In this document: piece after piece, positions 37,403 to 49,689 of the stretch
How the letters are laid out: the number at the start of each line of letters is the position of its first letter
Numbering within the stretch: position 1 is the first letter of the stretch
Translations under genes and position numbers: made by a program
Notes under the pieces: generated by a model
The model's database searches: none
Told to the model about the DNA's origin: nothing
Seen by the model: the letters and a program-made list of their open reading frames with translations, nothing else
Origin: Cherax quadricarinatus
Lineage: Eukaryota; Arthropoda; Malacostraca; Decapoda; Parastacidae
Length of the DNA stretch: 64,000 nucleotides
Reading direction: 5' to 3'
Assembly: GCF_038502225.1 (NCBI RefSeq)
Contig: NC_091312.1
Coordinates: forward strand, 27,499,190 to 27,563,189

Positions 37403-38159
37403 GAAACTACTCGAAATAAAGAATTCGAATTGAATTAATTTAGATTTAGAAAGGATGCAGGAAACCTCTGGTTCTGCAGTAGATTAACAAGAGGAACAAT
37501 CCGCCAAATAGTGTTACTGACGTTCCAACATCAGGATGCTCTGAGAATAGGCTATACCAATACATGAGTGAAAATAAATGGATATGTGCAACATCTGGTA
37601 TTTTTATTTGCATACCTCTCGCCAGTGACTTTATCAGTTCAATATAAAGATGGGACAATATGAGAAGACAATAGAAGATAAGGTAGTCAGTCCCTCAGTC
37701 TAGAAGTCAATTTACAGTACCACTCTGGATGAATGTTCAGTATGCAGTAGGCATTGTATTGAACACCATGATTCTAATTATACATGTTTGACACAACAAC
37801 ACTAGTCTTGTTGCTGAGGCTCTCTCCTACATCCTATTTGCTATGTTCTGGCTCAACTTTAGGGCCTGACCTACTTCCACTAGTGGGTTCCGCCCACCTT
37901 TGATGTGACTTCAGTGCAGCAACTTAATTGATTCTACTATATAAGAGTTTATCTTCCTATCTTCTGTATAATTCATATTCATTAAGACTATGGGTACTGA
38001 ACACCGGTTTCCAGACTGAGGGACTGATTACCTCATCTGTCATCGCATATCATCTCTCTTTTGAACTGATATAATCACTGAAGACCGTTATTATAATGAT
38101 GGGTTTGGAGGGTTATTGAAGATCATGATGGATAAATGCTTAAGTAAGAGGGAGGGTTG
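37403..38159. other. Non-coding with two family G fragments
   Basis: 37586-37700 has TGTGCAACATCTGGTATTTT, CTCGCCAGTGACTTTATCAG and GTCAGTCCCTCAGTC. Near 38005-38070 a reverse fragment has ACTGAGGGACTGATTACCTC. Otherwise nothing. Confidence 0.55.
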
Positions 38160-38233
38160 GATTTGAGGAGAACCTGCCTAGTAAGGGCCAGTAGCCCTGC
38201 TGCAGTGTTCCTTCATTCCTGTGTTCTTATGTA
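38160..38233 (+). mobile_element. CR1-type LINE 3' tail (short copy)
   Basis: GAACCTGCCTAGTAAGGGCC, CTGCTGCAGTGTTCCTTC, then diverged TTCCTGTG/TTCTTATG octamers. Confidence 0.68.
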
Positions 38234-38329
38234 CACTGGGTTGCACACTGCTACGTGCTTCATCCACCGTGCCAGCTTCACTAGTTTCTCAAGTACACAC
38301 TTACGCTGGAGAGTGGGCTACAGGCCCAC

Positions 38330-38685
38330 ACACATATATGAGTACACACTCATGTGTACACAATCGTGTGTACATAATCGTGTGTTCATACGTGTAAACG
38401 CTCACTTGTATTTTCTCAAGAGCACGTAAGAATATTTATACAGTAACGTGAACACTTGTATATATAATCAAGTGTAGATATGTACGTATGCTCACGTACG
38501 TGTACGTACATGTACATAATTGTGTGCGTATAATCAAGTGTACATATACATACAGATGTGTACACAAGCATATGTAAACACATGTACATATGCATACGCA
38601 CATGTACACACATCTACTCTAGAGAGCACAATCACAACTACACGTGCAAATGTACACGTATACGTGAGATAGTGATATGTGTGTG
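38330..38685. repeat. Alternating purine-pyrimidine tract
   Basis: Degenerate CACACG, GTGTACATA and TACGTACATG runs through about 350 bp, ending in GTGTGTGTGT at 38678-38692. It looks like a decayed (CA)n/(TA)n array. Confidence 0.65.
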
Positions 38686-40640
38686 TGTGTACTCACCTAG
38701 TGAGTGTGCGTGTGTGTGTCTAGATCCATTTGCATCTTTTCTTTTTCCTCGGCTGTTGTTATTCTCATTAGTCTTACATGGTTATCAAGCGAGCACAGCT
38801 GACACGGTCTCATCTGATATGTTATTAAGACCTGTAGAAACAATCGTTGCTGACACCAGTTGTTACTCTTTCCTATTCCGACAATCGCTCTCTGCTTCCT
38901 TCCCATAAGGTATTCTCTAATTCACCAGAGTACATTCGAATGCCTTCTTGTAGGCTAAGAAAATACGAGCCACCCTTCCCTTTCTCTCTCTCTCCTCTCT
39001 CAGTTCCGTTACTCTGTGGTAGAATTCTAAAAGGTTAGCAAGAAAAGATTTACCATCTCTGAACCAGTTTTCGTTATTGTTCATGAGACCAACTCACATC
39101 AAGTGTTCTACCTCTCTCTCTCTGGTTATCCTCTCATTACCTTGAGTATTATGCATGTCAGTGAAACTGGTCTGTAGTTCAGTACTACCTGCCTGTCTCC
39201 TTTCTTGAGTAAAGGGACTTCACTGTCTTCCATTGACTTATAGGAAATCTTACCTAGTGGTTTAGACAGTCCTTCTCCCCCTCGCAGAATCCATGGTGAC
39301 CTTTGTCGGATTCCTTTGCCTTTAATGTATCCAGCTCCACCAGAAGTGCTTGTACCTCTTCTCCTGCTCTTCGTATGATGTCCAGTACCTGTCTCTGTAC
39401 TCTTTGCCCTTGGCTTTCTGGCAATGCCCCTGATTCCTCTCAGAAGACCAATTCAGATCGTTTGTTCAACACTTTGCAGACTTCCTTGTCATTTTTCATG
39501 ATCTATCCTTCTTCAGTCAAAGCACCTGATCTTTTATTGTTGTCTTTCTTCTGACGTGCCTGTGAAGTTTTTTTTCAGTCTTGGCCTTTGCTGCAAAGTC
39601 ATTCTCGAATTGTAGCTCAGCCTCTCTCCTCACCCTTGAATTTTCGTGTCTGGCAAGTCACTTCTCTGTTATCGTCTGTTCTTCGTTTGGGATTTTCCCC
39701 ATGCTCTCATGCTTCTCTTTTTATTAATTTTGCTTACAAGCAGTTACCAGTTCCCTTTCCCACTGCACTGCATTCAGGAATTCCTTCATCTTATCGAAGT
39801 TCCCTCTTCTAAATTATTATTATTATTATAATCAAAAAGAAGCGCTAAGCCACAAGGGCTATACAGCTCCCTCTTCTAAAGCTTGGCTTCTCGCGCCCTC
39901 CACATGCTGTTCTTCCTTCACGAGGTACTTCTGGCACTATATTGTCGAAAATACCCAAGGATTTCTCATATTTCTTTTTGTCTCTACCAGATGTATTTGT
40001 GGTACATATTAGGTCCAGCTTTTCTGGCTCATCTCTGTCTTTTTATGTTCTTAACATGGTGGCACACGACTTTTTCCCTAATCACCTCCATCAGTAACTT
40101 AGCCAGCCATGTTTCCGGTCCCTCCATTGAGGTTACAGTTCTTCCGATCAGTTTCCATGAGGCTCAAATCACCCATGGTAAGTTGCTTTGTTTTAGCTCT
40201 ATGTGCGCTTCTAGCTCATTCTGCTCTGTTGTGATCGTCCTGTTTCTGCCTCGGTCACCTACTGAAACAATTTCTTTGGGTTCCCCAGTCTTAATGTATG
40301 GGGCAAGTAGACATACTTGCCGCATGTCTGTTTTACACATTTTAAAACTCATTGATTCCTGACTAACAGTGTTACTCCTCTGCCTCTCCTGTTTTTCTCT
40401 ATCTCTGCATATAACTTGGGAATATAGCATTAGATGCCATTTCAGTCAACTTTGTCTCTGTAATAATTACAATGTCTGGTATTGCTTCTTTTTCTTTTAT
40501 GTCAGCGCTCTTGTTCAAAAACTCACTTTCATTTGTATGTCACATGCTGAGCTTTCTTTATCACACCATACACCGGCTTGTGTTGGCTAGACTTTCTGCA
40601 TTTTACTCATTTGGCAGGAGTGTGGAGGTAAAGCTGGGGT
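38686..40640 (-). pseudogene. Old CR1-group LINE (family B-like), heavily decayed
   Basis: The tail signature GTACTCACCTAGTGAGTGTG lies at 38689-38708, next to GT repeats. From about 38830 the plus strand follows the antisense of the family B LINE in order. Compare GGTATTCTCTAATTCACCAG with GGTATTCTCTGATCCATTGC, GTCAGTGAAACTGGTCTGTA with GTCAATGACACAGGTCTATA, and TCCAGCTTTTCTGGCTCATC with TCCAGTCTTGCTGGCTCATC. Frames are broken throughout. Beyond 40080 it extends further into the likely endonuclease region than the 11 kb copy; that part is less certain. Confidence 0.78.
39814..39867 (-). mobile_element. 54-bp nested retroposed insert with 13-bp target duplication
   Basis: TCCCTCTTCTAAA occurs at 39801-39813 and again at 39868-39880, flanking a 54-bp insert. 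On the minus strand the insert reads GCTGTATAGCCCTTGTGGC, TTAGCGCTTC, TTTTTGATTATAATAATAAT and so on, ending in a TAA-type repeat. The interrupted host sequence continues in the LINE family B alignment. This fits target-primed insertion of the extreme 3' end of an element with a TAA tail. Confidence 0.85.
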
Positions 40641-40945
40641 TGATATTCGCATCACTTCCAGGATAGGGGTCATGGATGAGTTTCCGTGCAAGTGAAAGCT
40701 TAGGGATAAGGAGGATGAGCAATGGTTGGTGTTGGTGTTTGCATCTGAAAAATTGGGAAGGGCTTTGAATTGAGCCCCTTGGGGTTAAAGCCTTGAGAAG
40801 TTTCTTGAGTTTAGATGCTCACTTAGACCTCTTCTGCCTGTACATCTACTTCTCTCCACTGTGTTATCAGGCTTTCACGTACTCTTCAACTGTTCTATCT
40901 TCGTTGCCAATTTGTCTCAGTTCAAGTATACACGACTGTAGCATT
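40641..40945. other. Non-coding, nothing recognised
   Basis: No clear repeat match between two LINE remnants. Confidence 0.45.
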
Positions 40946-42345
40946 GAACATAAGAACATAAGAAAGAAGGAACACTGCAACAGGCCTACTGGCCTATGCG
41001 AGGCAGATCCAATTCTCCTACCGGCTTAAGCTCACTGACCGTCTGACCTCACTGACCTAGTGAGGTCAGACACGTCACTTAGGTCCAACTCACACCCACC
41101 CGCACCCACTCATGTATTTATCCAACCTATTTTTAAAACTACACAACGTCTTAGCTTCTATGACGGTATTAGGGAGTTTGTTCCACTCATCCACAACTCT
41201 ATTACCAAACCAGTGCTTTCCTATATCCTTCCTGAATCTGAATTTTTCCAATTTAAAACAATTGCTGCTAGTCCTGTCTGTGCTAGATATTTTTAGCATG
41301 CTATTTACATCCCCTTTATTAATTCCTGTTTTCCATTTATACACCTCAATCATATCCCCTCATAATTCTACGCCTTTCTAGAGAGTGCAGATTCAGGGTA
41401 CAGTCTATCCTCATAGGGAAGATTTCTGATACATGGGATCAACTTTGTCATCCTCCTTTGTACGTTTTCCAATGTAATACGGTGACCAGAACTGAGCAGC
41501 ATAATCTAAATGAAGCCTAACCAAAGTTATATAGAGTTGAAGAACAACCTGAGGACTTCTGTTATTTATACGTCTTGCTATGAAGCCAAGGATTCTGTTA
41601 GCTTTATTGCGAACACTTATGCATTATTGTCTTGGTTTCAGATTACTGCTGACCAGAACTCCTAAATCTTTTCGGAATCCGTAATATTAAGATCTACATT
41701 ATTTAGTTTATATGTGGCATCGTTGTTTGCCTGTCCAACATTTAAAACTTTGCATTTGTCTATATTAAACTGCATCTGCCACTTCTCCGACCACTGCATC
41801 AGTCTATTCAAGTCATCCTGGAGTGCTCTAATGTCATCATTAGAATTAATTGGACGGCCTATTTTGGTGTCATCAGCAAATTTGCTTATCTCGCTATTTA
41901 TTCCCTCATCTATGTCGTTTATGTAGATTGTGAACAACAAGGGGCGCAACACTGACCCCTCTGGAATACCACTTGTGACGTGCCCCCATTCTGATTTCTC
42001 CTCATTTATACAAACTCTCTGCTGCCTATTTGTCAACCATGCCTCTACCCAGGAAAATATTTCTCCTCCTATTCCGCGTGCCTTAAGTTTCCTCAATAGT
42101 CTCTGATGTGGAACTCTATCGAAAGCCTTACTGAAGTCCATATACACAATATCATATCCATTACCATGATCTACCTCCTCAAATACCTTAGTGAAGAAAG
42201 TTAGTAAATTCGTAAGACAGGAACGCCCCTTTGTAAAACCGGGCTGAGATTCATTAATCAATTTATGCCTTTCAAGATGTTTACGAATTGCTTCGGCAGT
42301 TATCGATTCCATAAATTTACCAACTATGGAAGTAAGGCTTATCAG
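40946..42345 (-). pseudogene. CR1-type LINE, family D, 5'-truncated, frameshifted
   Basis: On the minus strand the element begins at SLTSIVGKFMES, the start of the reverse transcriptase, and stays open to about 41662: GFTKGRSCLTNLL, VYMDFSKAFDRVPHQRLL (catalytic Asp present), VTSGIPEGSVLRPLLF, FADDTKIG. The usual PQG-x-LGP motif reads PEG-x-LRP here. After 41662 the frame shifts repeatedly through the thumb (LQLYITLVRLHLDYAAQFW) and reopens at 41353-41090 (FGNRVVDEWNKLPNTVIEAK). The tail ends in GAACATAAGAACATAAG (plus strand), the TTCTTATG octamers. It is inactive: truncated, frameshifted and altered near the active site. Confidence 0.88.
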
Positions 42346-43055
42346 GTGAGCTTTCCATCAGGGCATCCTGTCCCGAGCTATGTGTCACCGGAAGGTTAGT
42401 TTTATCAGGCGTTTTTTGTTCTGGGAGAAATACTGGATCTTCTGAAGATTTGTCATCTGAGTTTCTCTCTCTCTCGTAAGCACCCGCTGAATGTTACGAT
42501 CTCGTGTTCCTCAACGTCTCGTCTCCTACTTCCTGGCCGTCCTTCAGCTTCCTTGCGTCTGTAGATCATCAGTGACCCACCTATTTTCTTCCATTGCCTT
42601 TCCGGATTTTTTTTTCACCATCTCCCTCGTCGTCTTTCTAACCACCTCCGGATCTCTCTCTGCTCCTTCTCCTTCCCTGTTTACCGCCTCCTTCCTTCAT
42701 TTCTTCAAACTTTGCATTATAGTCCCCGGTGCGACCCATACCAAGTTATTTGTTATCATCATACATTGCATCTAGGGGTTGGTTTTCCCCCAACTCGTAA
42801 TGCTCTTGACATAAAATCCAAGTAATACGAGCCTCTGCAGTCCTATAATGTACTGAGTTGCAAGATGTCTTGCACGGAGACGCTACATGTATTGCACTAG
42901 TCTGGTGCAGTGACGAACCGGGAAAAGAACTACAAGGAAATGCACCCTCGGGCAGTTTTATTTATTTTTCGCATAGTTAAACTTCACCGAGACGTTTCGA
43001 CCGTTGACGAGGCTTCTTGGGAATCCTGTCCACGGAGAGTGGACCGTAATGCATC
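42346..43055. other. Non-coding, nothing recognised
   Basis: A family-G-like mark (GAGACGTTTCGACC) lies near 42991. The 94- and 63-codon frames have no domains. Confidence 0.5.
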
Positions 43056-43830
43056 TATGGGTGCTACCATGGTGATGTACCTATGGTTGTTACCATGGTG
43101 ATGTACCTGTAGTTGTTACCATGGTGATGTACCTATGATTGCTACCTTGGTGATAGACTTATTATTGTTACCATGGTGATGGACCTATGGTTGTTACCAT
43201 GGTGATAGACTTATTGTTGTTACCATGGTGATGGACCTATGGTTGTTACCATGGTGATAGACTTATTATTGTTACCATGGTGATGTACCTATGGTTGTTA
43301 CCATGGTGATGTACCTATGGTTGTTACCATGGTGATGCACCTATGATTGCTACCTTGGTGATAGACTTATTGTTGTTACCATGGTGATGGACCTATGGTT
43401 GTTACCATGGTGACAGACTTATTGTTGTTACCATGGTGATGTACCTATGGTTGTTGCCATGGTGATGTACCTATGGTTGTTACCATGGTGATGCACCTAT
43501 GATTGTTACCATGGTGATAGACTTATTGTTGTTACCATGGTGATGTACCTATGGTTGTTACCATGGTGATAGACTTATTGCCGTTACCATGGTGATAGAC
43601 TTATTTTTGTTACCATGGTGATAGACTTATTGTTTTTACCATGGTGATAGACTTATTGTTTTTACCATGGTGATAGACTTATTGTTGTTACCATGGTGAT
43701 AGACTTATTGTTTTTACCATGGTGATAGACTTATTGTCGTTACCATGGTGATAGACTTATTGTCGTTACCATGGTGATAGACTTATTGTTATTACCATGG
43801 TGATAGACTTATTGTTGTTACCATGGACCT
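43056..43830. repeat. 26-bp minisatellite with two alternating unit types
   Basis: About 29 copies containing TTACCATGGTGAT followed by either GTACCTATGGTTG or AGACTTATTGTTG. The first half mixes both types; the second half (from about 43560) is almost all the AGACTTATTG type. Confidence 0.95.
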
Positions 43831-43868
43831 ACTCTCTAGATAATGCATTGTCAGAAAATCTCTTTAAC

Positions 43869-43880
43869 CCCTATCTCTCC

Positions 43881-43947
<67 letters not shown>

Positions 43948-44025
43948 CTCTCTCTCTCCCTGTCTCTCTCTCTCTCCCTCCCTCTCTCTCCCTCTCTTTC
44001 TCTCTCTCTCCCTCCCTTCTCCGTA
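43869..44025. repeat. (CT)n microsatellite
   Basis: CT repeats with CCC interruptions, starting about 40 bp after the 26-bp array. Confidence 0.96.
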
Positions 44026-44199
44026 TAACTATGTGAGCAAACATTATCGTAATTGTGCATAGATAAATCTTAATTATAATACACGCCACTTTGAAGGTCA
44101 GGTAAAATTTAATGTCTGCAGCTACCACACAGGTGTGCCAAGACACAGCGAAAGTGGCTAACTCATTTCCTGCTGTTTATCATGGAAAACAAAGATAAT

Positions 44200-44825
44200 A
44201 ACACACCATGAAATTGCAAAGAGAGGTTATGCATGATACGGTGTAAGTCACTGTTGCTGGGGAACTGTGCACGATACAACTTACATCGCTGTTGCTAGGG
44301 AAATATGCATGACATAGGATAAATCACTGTTGCAGAGGAACTGTGCATGATACAGGATAAATCACTGTTCCTGGGGCGCTGTGCATGATATAGGATAAGT
44401 CACTGTTGCAGGGGAGGTGTGCACGATACAACATAAATCATTGTTGCATAGATACTGTTAATGCTGCAAGACGTCATTGTACAAATAAAATGAGATTACT
44501 TCAACGTTAAATCACTGATGCAAAGGAACTTAGATTGCTGTAAGCAAAATCACTGTTACACAAGAACTATGAAAGTAACAGGCTAAATCACTGTTACAAA
44601 GTCACTGTGAAAGTAACAAGCTAAATCACTGTTACAATCACTGTGAAAGTAACAGGCTGGATCACTGTTTCAAAGGAACTGTAAAAGTAACAAGCTAAAT
44701 CACTGTTACAGTCACTGTGAAAGTAACAGGCTAAATCACTGTTGTAAAGTCACTGTGAAAGTAACAGGCTAAATCACTGTTACAAAGGAACTGTGAAAGT
44801 AACAAGCTAAGTTACTGTTGTGATT
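44200..44825. repeat. Decayed 38-bp and longer tandem repeats
   Basis: 44560-44825: units with GTGAAAGTAACA, GGCTAAATCACTGTTAC, spaced about 35-38 bp. 44225-44460: a looser set with GTGCATGATAC, GATAAATCACTGTTGC. Both share the AAATCACTGTT core and may have a common origin. Confidence 0.8.
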
Positions 44826-45107
44826 TTCTGCTGGCAGTGTAGTGTGACGCCTTGAATATGTTAAAAGGCTTATGTAAATGAACGGCAATATTGGTTAAAA
44901 GGGGTATTAGCTGCGGATATATGGGCCACAAATCAAACAAAAAATGGAGCTAAAAAGATCGTATATAGAGACCAGCAAGTCATTACGGTCAGATTTTTAT
45001 CCATAAACTTCTGTTTAAAGGGATTGCATATTTTTCAACTATTTTTTTATATTTTTTTATTGAAGTGAGACTATCGCGTTACACTGGCATAAGTGCCCTT
45101 AATCCCT
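44826..45107. other. Non-coding, nothing recognised
   Basis: AT-rich, ending in TATTTTTTTATATTTTTTTA. Confidence 0.5.
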
Positions 45108-45720
45108 GTGTCCACTCTGTGTCCCCTCTACCTGTGTCCACTCTGTGTTCCCTCTACCTGTGTCCACGCTGTGTCCCCTCTACCTGTGTCCACTCTGTGT
45201 CCCCTCTACCTGTGTCCACTCTGTGTCCCCTCTACCTGTGTCCACTCTGTGTCCCCTCTACCTGTGTCCACTCTGTGTCCCCTCTACCTGTGTCCACTCT
45301 GTGTCCCCTCTACCTGTGTCCACTCTACTTGTGTCCCCTCTACTTGTGTCCACTCTACCTGTGTCCACTCTACCTGTGTCCACTCTACCTGTGTCCACTC
45401 TGTGTCCCCTCTACCTGTGTCCACTCTACTTGTGTCCCCTCTACCTGTGTCCACTCTACTTGTGTCCCCTCTACCTGTGTCCACTCTATCTGTGTCCACT
45501 CTACCTGTGTCCACTCTACCTGTGTCCACTCTACCTGTGTCCACTCTACCTGTGTCCACTCTACCTGTGTCCACTCTACCTGTGTCCACTCTACCTGTGT
45601 CCACTCTACCTGTGTCCATTCCACCTGTGTCCATTCCACCTATGTCCACTCCACCTGTGTTCACTCCAACTGTGTTCACTTCACCTGTGTTCCCTCTACC
45701 TGTGTACGCTCTACTTGTGA
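45108..45720. repeat. 26-bp then 15-bp minisatellite
   Basis: 45108-45310 has a 26-bp period (CTACCTGTGTCCACTCTGTG plus TCCCCT). From 45310 it collapses into 15-bp units (TCTACCTGTGTCCAC). The 15-bp unit is contained in the 26-bp unit, so one gave rise to the other. All frames read as short Leu-Cys-Pro repeats. Confidence 0.95.
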
Positions 45721-46127
45721 CCACTTACCAACTACCACCGCCCCGACCACTAACCACTGGGTGTTCATACCCATTTCCACTGTTTTCGTAACGTGTGGGA
45801 ATGGTAAGTTACAGACCACAAACACCCACCTTGTGTGTGCGCATCTGAAGTCTCGCCCACTCTGATATGTACACATACGCCCGCGAATACCCCAATATCA
45901 ACAAATACATAAATAATTATGTGAGTATTCATGCATATATAATGTCATACATGTGTTCATGGATACGTATACATAAGGATGCGCATGCATATGCACATAA
46001 TGCACATGTATCACGACTCACGGCTATGAGAGTTAGTGTCGGAGGAAATGCCTGCACACACGCTAATGTAAGTGATAAGTATATTTTCCAGTTCCCTCTT
46101 CAACGCTGATGACAAGTGCACAAACAC
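45721..46127. other. Non-coding, nothing recognised
   Basis: Contains a run of ATACATAA/GCATATG-like alternation near 45870-46010. No gene was seen. Confidence 0.5.
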
Positions 46128-46425
46128 TGATAAGATAAGCTCTTCGCAGGATATCTACAGCTGATTCTACCGATAATAAGCTCTTCGCAGGATATCTACA
46201 GCTGATTCTACCGATAATAAGCTCTTCGCAGGATATCTACAGCTGATTCCACCGATAATAAGCTCTTCGCAGGATATCTACAGCTGATTCTACCGATAAT
46301 AAGCTCTTCGCAGGATATCTACAGCTGATTCTACCGATAATAAGCTCTTCGCAGGATATCTACAGCTGATTCTACCGATAATAAGCTCTTCGCAGGATAT
46401 CTACAGCTGATTCTACCGATAATTC
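46128..46425. repeat. 41-bp minisatellite, 7 near-identical units
   Basis: Unit with AAGCTCTTCGCAGGATATCT and ACAGCTGATTCTACCGATAA plus T. Across the copies I see a single change, ATTCC for ATTCT near 46250. This uniformity points to recent expansion. Confidence 0.95.
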
Positions 46426-46942
46426 TACAATATGAAGACACAGAGATATAGCAGGCATTCGAAAATTATATATTATGTACATTTATCGTACGGTTACCAG
46501 ATAGTTACTGTGTGACTTCCATCATTGTTCTTACTGTGTGAGAATATTTACCAATATGTCGAGAGATCGCATGTGTGGGTGATTTTTTTTTTTTTTTTTG
46601 ACATTTTAAATAAAATTGTGTACATCAACAGTGTGTTGCTACGCTATTCTATGGAATAGTTACACAATAGGGGAGGGTAAGGTTAGTTATATTTCCTTGT
46701 CATGTTCCGTCACACATGATGGGCTACATAGCAATGAAATCTGTAAGCCTGATACGAGAGAGTGTGAGAGGGAGATGAGGAGGAGAGCGAGGGAGAGAGA
46801 ACAGAGCTAGGGACGGACTGGAAGAGAGAGGAAGAGGATAGTAAAGAAAAGAGAAAAAATTATTATCTCTTCAGTTGCCTCTTAATATTCTTTACACCCC
46901 CAAGTTTCCGTATTTTTTTGTCGGACGACTGATTGTTGCAAC
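46426..46942. other. Non-coding; poly-T and purine-rich tract
   Basis: A T run lies at 46583-46600, and a GAGAGAGGGAGATGAGGAGG-type purine tract at about 46755-46860. Confidence 0.6.
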
Positions 46943-47010
46943 CGTGATGTTGCTGGTGTTGCAACCGTGATGTTGCTGGTGTTGCAACCGTGATGTTGCT
47001 GGTATTGCAG
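46943..47010. repeat. 23-bp repeat, 3 units
   Basis: GTTGCAACCGTGATGTTGCT plus GGT, three times. A GT/GA-rich stretch follows to about 47250. Confidence 0.9.
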
Positions 47011-47250
47011 TGAGGGGAAGTGGGGTAGTTACTTGTGGTGGTGGGGAGGCGAGTTGGGGGCGAGTGGTGGTGGACGAGAGGTGAGGTGGGGGAAGGTGAG
47101 GAGTGGTGGAGAGGATTTAAAGGCTTGTGAAGGGGAGATGAAGTAGAAGGAAGGAGAGAGGAAGTGGGAAGGGAGAAGAGATATGAAACAAAAACAGTAG
47201 AGGAGACGTGAAGGAGAGAAGAAGAGATGTGTTTAAGAAAAACAAGACAA

Positions 47251-49689
47251 GATATATTCAACACAGTCTATCATAATCAACAAAAATTCGAAGTATATAA
47301 CAACTTCATCCTACCAATCACAACACAAAAGTTTCTCTGCTTTTTTTCTACAACAGACAAAATACAATTTATTTCGAAAATAAACACCCAGAATGTTTTC
47401 AGATGAATTCTGGAGTTACGCCTCTGTATAAGTGACATCCATATCACTATAAATATGGGCATTACTCTATAAATATGCTTGGTTCGACTTACGTGTTCAA
47501 TGTTGCTACAGATCTGGTCCCTTCATGGAATATTTAGTCTAGATGATGCCCTAATGTCCTTATTATTCTTGTATTCATTCGTGTTATTCGTTAAGTATTG
47601 TAAATAAAGAATGATACTCATACTGTATTATTTTATCAAGAGCCAGAGCTGTAAGAGTTTCTTTACCAGCAGAGAGGGAAATTTATTTGCTATCAATCTC
47701 AGCCTCTGTTATATTCCTAGCAGAGTAAGATGTGAATCCTGAGAGCCAGGGAAAGGTTATAGTGTTACTTGACCTCTTGTTTTTGTGTGTGTGTGGCAGT
47801 AAACTGTGTGTTCAGGAGATCACAGATACACTGAACGTGTCGTCTGCTCATGCTGAAGGATCCAGCAGTGACCAACACGCAAACTATCTCCGTCACCTCC
47901 GTGATGTTCTTGCTTATATAAAACTTATAGGCGACACTTCTAGCGTCGTCGTGCTTAATCTACATTAGCTATTTTTTTTTAGCAAACGATTTGGTATAAA
48001 TTTGAACTTATATATGTTTTTTGTACATCAACATGCTTTAAAATGTGATAACAGCATTTTTCCATTCTGTTTTTTCCCCACTGTAGGACATGTTATTAAT
48101 AAAGATGGATGCTTGTTGACATCCTGAATGGCTTTGACTGACCTTCCAGTGTAGTGACATCAAGAGCATCCTTGCCAGGGGCTCTGCCATCACACATGAG
48201 CTCTTAATTTCCGAATAATTTTGTCTTATGAAACCCATTCTTATGAAAACTAGTCTATATTTATCTTATGTAATGACATACAGAAAAAGCCATATGTTTA
48301 CTGTATGAAACTGTAGTTAAATCTTACATGTATGTTGTCTATGTTTAAATTAGCTGTCTGTATATTATATACATGTCAGCGGGGAAATATAATTTCTACA
48401 ACTATAAACGAGATATGTAGAATCGCTCGCACGCTAAACACAAGGACAAAAAAAATTCACTCTCATACTTGGAAAAATACATGACGCTTTAAAACGACCA
48501 CAAACTTATAGAATAGCATTCTTCTACGAGAAAAGAGATGACAGTATCTGTCCAGCTTTATCCATGCGCTCTCATACGCACATTTATTCTCATATCGGAC
48601 AAAACTATTCTTGGGTCTTACCCTAGACATCAGTCTACGCATTCGTACACATGATCACCAAACGCGCAATAATTACAAAAGCAATAAGCAACTTAAACAG
48701 ATTAAGAGCACCACAACAAAGGCCAACATGCACTTACTGTGTTCACCTCCCTCATTCTTGCACTCATGACATATGCATCCCTCATACTCTCCCTCACACC
48801 AAAATAAAAAAGAAATATAAATTAAAACTTCAAATGTGTACAGAAGAAAGTATTGATATTCAACACAGACTAGCGGGTCTTTCTGACAAGCAATTCCCTC
48901 CACGTTCATGGGAATTTTCCAGCCATAAACGTTTGCTGGAAGACGAGTAGTGACCTTGAGCTCCACCTCATAAACGTAAACAGAATTCCTCACAATATAT
49001 ATGCAACACCCCACAGCCTTTACGAACCTGCCCCACACCTCATTATTATAACATTCACAGGAAAGCAGTAAACCTGAATGGGTCATATAAACTACACCCC
49101 CCTCCCCCCACCATCCTCCTAAATACACACTATCTTGATCTCCACAGGAAAGCAATAATCAAATACAGAGTATAAAATAAAACGTAATTGCCCTACCTAT
49201 TTCTTGACCTAGGTCCGTGTCCACGGTCCACGGACCTTGAAAATGTCATCTGCTGTTTTGTTTTAAAGTGCCGCGAAGATGAGCTGAATGCTGAATGAGT
49301 TGAATACTTTGTACCCATTGATCTTTGCCCCAGAGTCGAGACCAAATGTTCATACCAAAGTATCTTGAAGCTGAGTTAAGACTTAGCAAATCTACTTTGA
49401 CATATCTACCCTGCAGCCAATCCAAGCCCCATCAAAACTACTAACTCATATCTACCCTGCAGCCAGGCTAAATCCAGGTAAAACTACCCTGTCATATATA
49501 CCCTGCAGGTAGGTCCAGCCTTGTCACGTAGCTACCCTAACATATCTAATCCGACACTTTCTCTTACTAAATTTTACGATTATTTAATCTATTCCACATC
49601 CTTTTACACAGTTGTCTTTCATGTTCGTTAGTTCACTGTGATGACCAACGAGACAGTGAGGCGCCACAGCTGCTGTGTCGGAAGATGTG
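47251..49689. other. About 2.4 kb non-coding, nothing gene-like
   Basis: No tandem repeat or LINE match was seen. The 99- and 160-codon frames near 48.65-49.16 kb overlap each other on opposite strands and have no recognisable domain. Confidence 0.5.

Noticed and set aside
48651..49155. Two overlapping frames of 99 and 160 codons on opposite strands
   Set aside because: Neither has a recognisable domain or composition that favours it over the other.
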